Below, in pieces: positions 12,130-12,361 of a DNA stretch of 12,361 bases. The position numbers and the translations under genes were made by a program. Below the pieces are notes generated by a model. That model was not told where the DNA came from. It did not search any database and saw only the letters and a program-made list of their open reading frames with translations. Origin of the DNA: Baffinella frigidus (Eukaryota > Cryptophyceae > Cryptomonadales > Baffinellaceae). Positions within the stretch are counted from its first letter, which is position 1. Each line of letters opens with the position of its first letter. The stretch covers positions 467,690 to 480,050 of the forward strand of contig MU646590.1 in assembly GCA_026770585.1 (NCBI GenBank). The letters run 5' to 3'.

Positions 12130-12361
12130 TAATATTCAAGATGGAACCGCATTAATGCGTATCTACCTTCCGTATCTATCACATCAACACCCGCCGCTTA
12201 ACCATTTCAGGGGGCAGTGCCCGGCGCTGCGAGCACGTCTACACCCCCCCGGCGTCTCGCGGCTCCCTGTTCCCGTGCCAACCATCATCCACGTGGATGG
12301 ATCGGCGTTGACGGGTCAGCCGCTTTACAGAAAACCCTAGACCCTGAACGCTGACCCCCCC
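12130..12361. other. Subtelomeric repeat continuation to window end
   Basis: Contains a single 32-base-type unit, a degenerate 'gcagtgcccg' motif and, at 12333-12355, 'aaaaccctagaccctgaac', a short telomere-like tract. No gene is supported and the repeat domain probably continues beyond the window. Confidence 0.55.

Noticed and set aside
11930-12340. Plus-strand open frame of 136 codons
   Set aside because: It is made from duplicated subtelomeric segments that also occur in other frames near 883; no gene evidence.

Overview
This window is the left end of a nuclear chromosome of a eukaryote. It opens with 132 bases of C-rich plant-type telomere repeat (CCCTAAA, with interspersed CCCCAAA variants), so position 1 is at or very near the terminus. 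The repeat type, the GC-rich background, a short canonical GT-AG intron and the dense load of small non-autonomous DNA elements fit a unicellular alga or another protist with TTTAGGG telomeres. Oomycetes, coccidia and chromerids share this telomere type, so I cannot name the lineage. Nothing looks prokaryotic: there are no operons, ribosome binding sites or CRISPR arrays.

Layout. 1-132 telomere. 133-1620 diverged subtelomeric repeat units. 1621-1838 degenerate internal telomeric tract. 1839-4230 subtelomeric repeats packed with foldback (MITE-like) elements, including five related copies of one TA-flanked family. 4231-5480 duplicated segments around a long, near-perfect foldback. 5481-6740 the only convincing protein gene: two exons, TATA-like box upstream, and a C-terminal tail encoded by a foldback element. 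6741-8810 more foldbacks, an 86-base tandem duplication, a pyrimidine-rich microsatellite, 18- and 46-base tandem repeats, and two related gene fragments. 8811-9930 internal telomeric tracts in both orientations plus a 127-base AT-rich insert with an open frame of foreign character. 9931-11000 a long foldback and a duplicated exon-like fragment interrupted by another foldback. 11001-12361 three more foldbacks, 32-base tandem repeats, and subtelomeric repeats that recur from the first kilobase.

How it fits together. This is a subtelomere built by segmental duplication, tandem repeat growth and repeated insertion of small hairpin-forming elements. I count about 20 foldbacks in roughly ten families; no transposase is encoded here, so they must have been mobilised in trans. 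Gene content is one probable gene of unknown function plus remnants. I see no self-contained new enzymatic system. The observations most worth following are the higher-order telomere repeat, the foldback-derived protein tail, the AT-rich insert, and exon-like fragments whose duplicate copies differ mostly at silent positions. All identities and counts were made by eye and no search was run.
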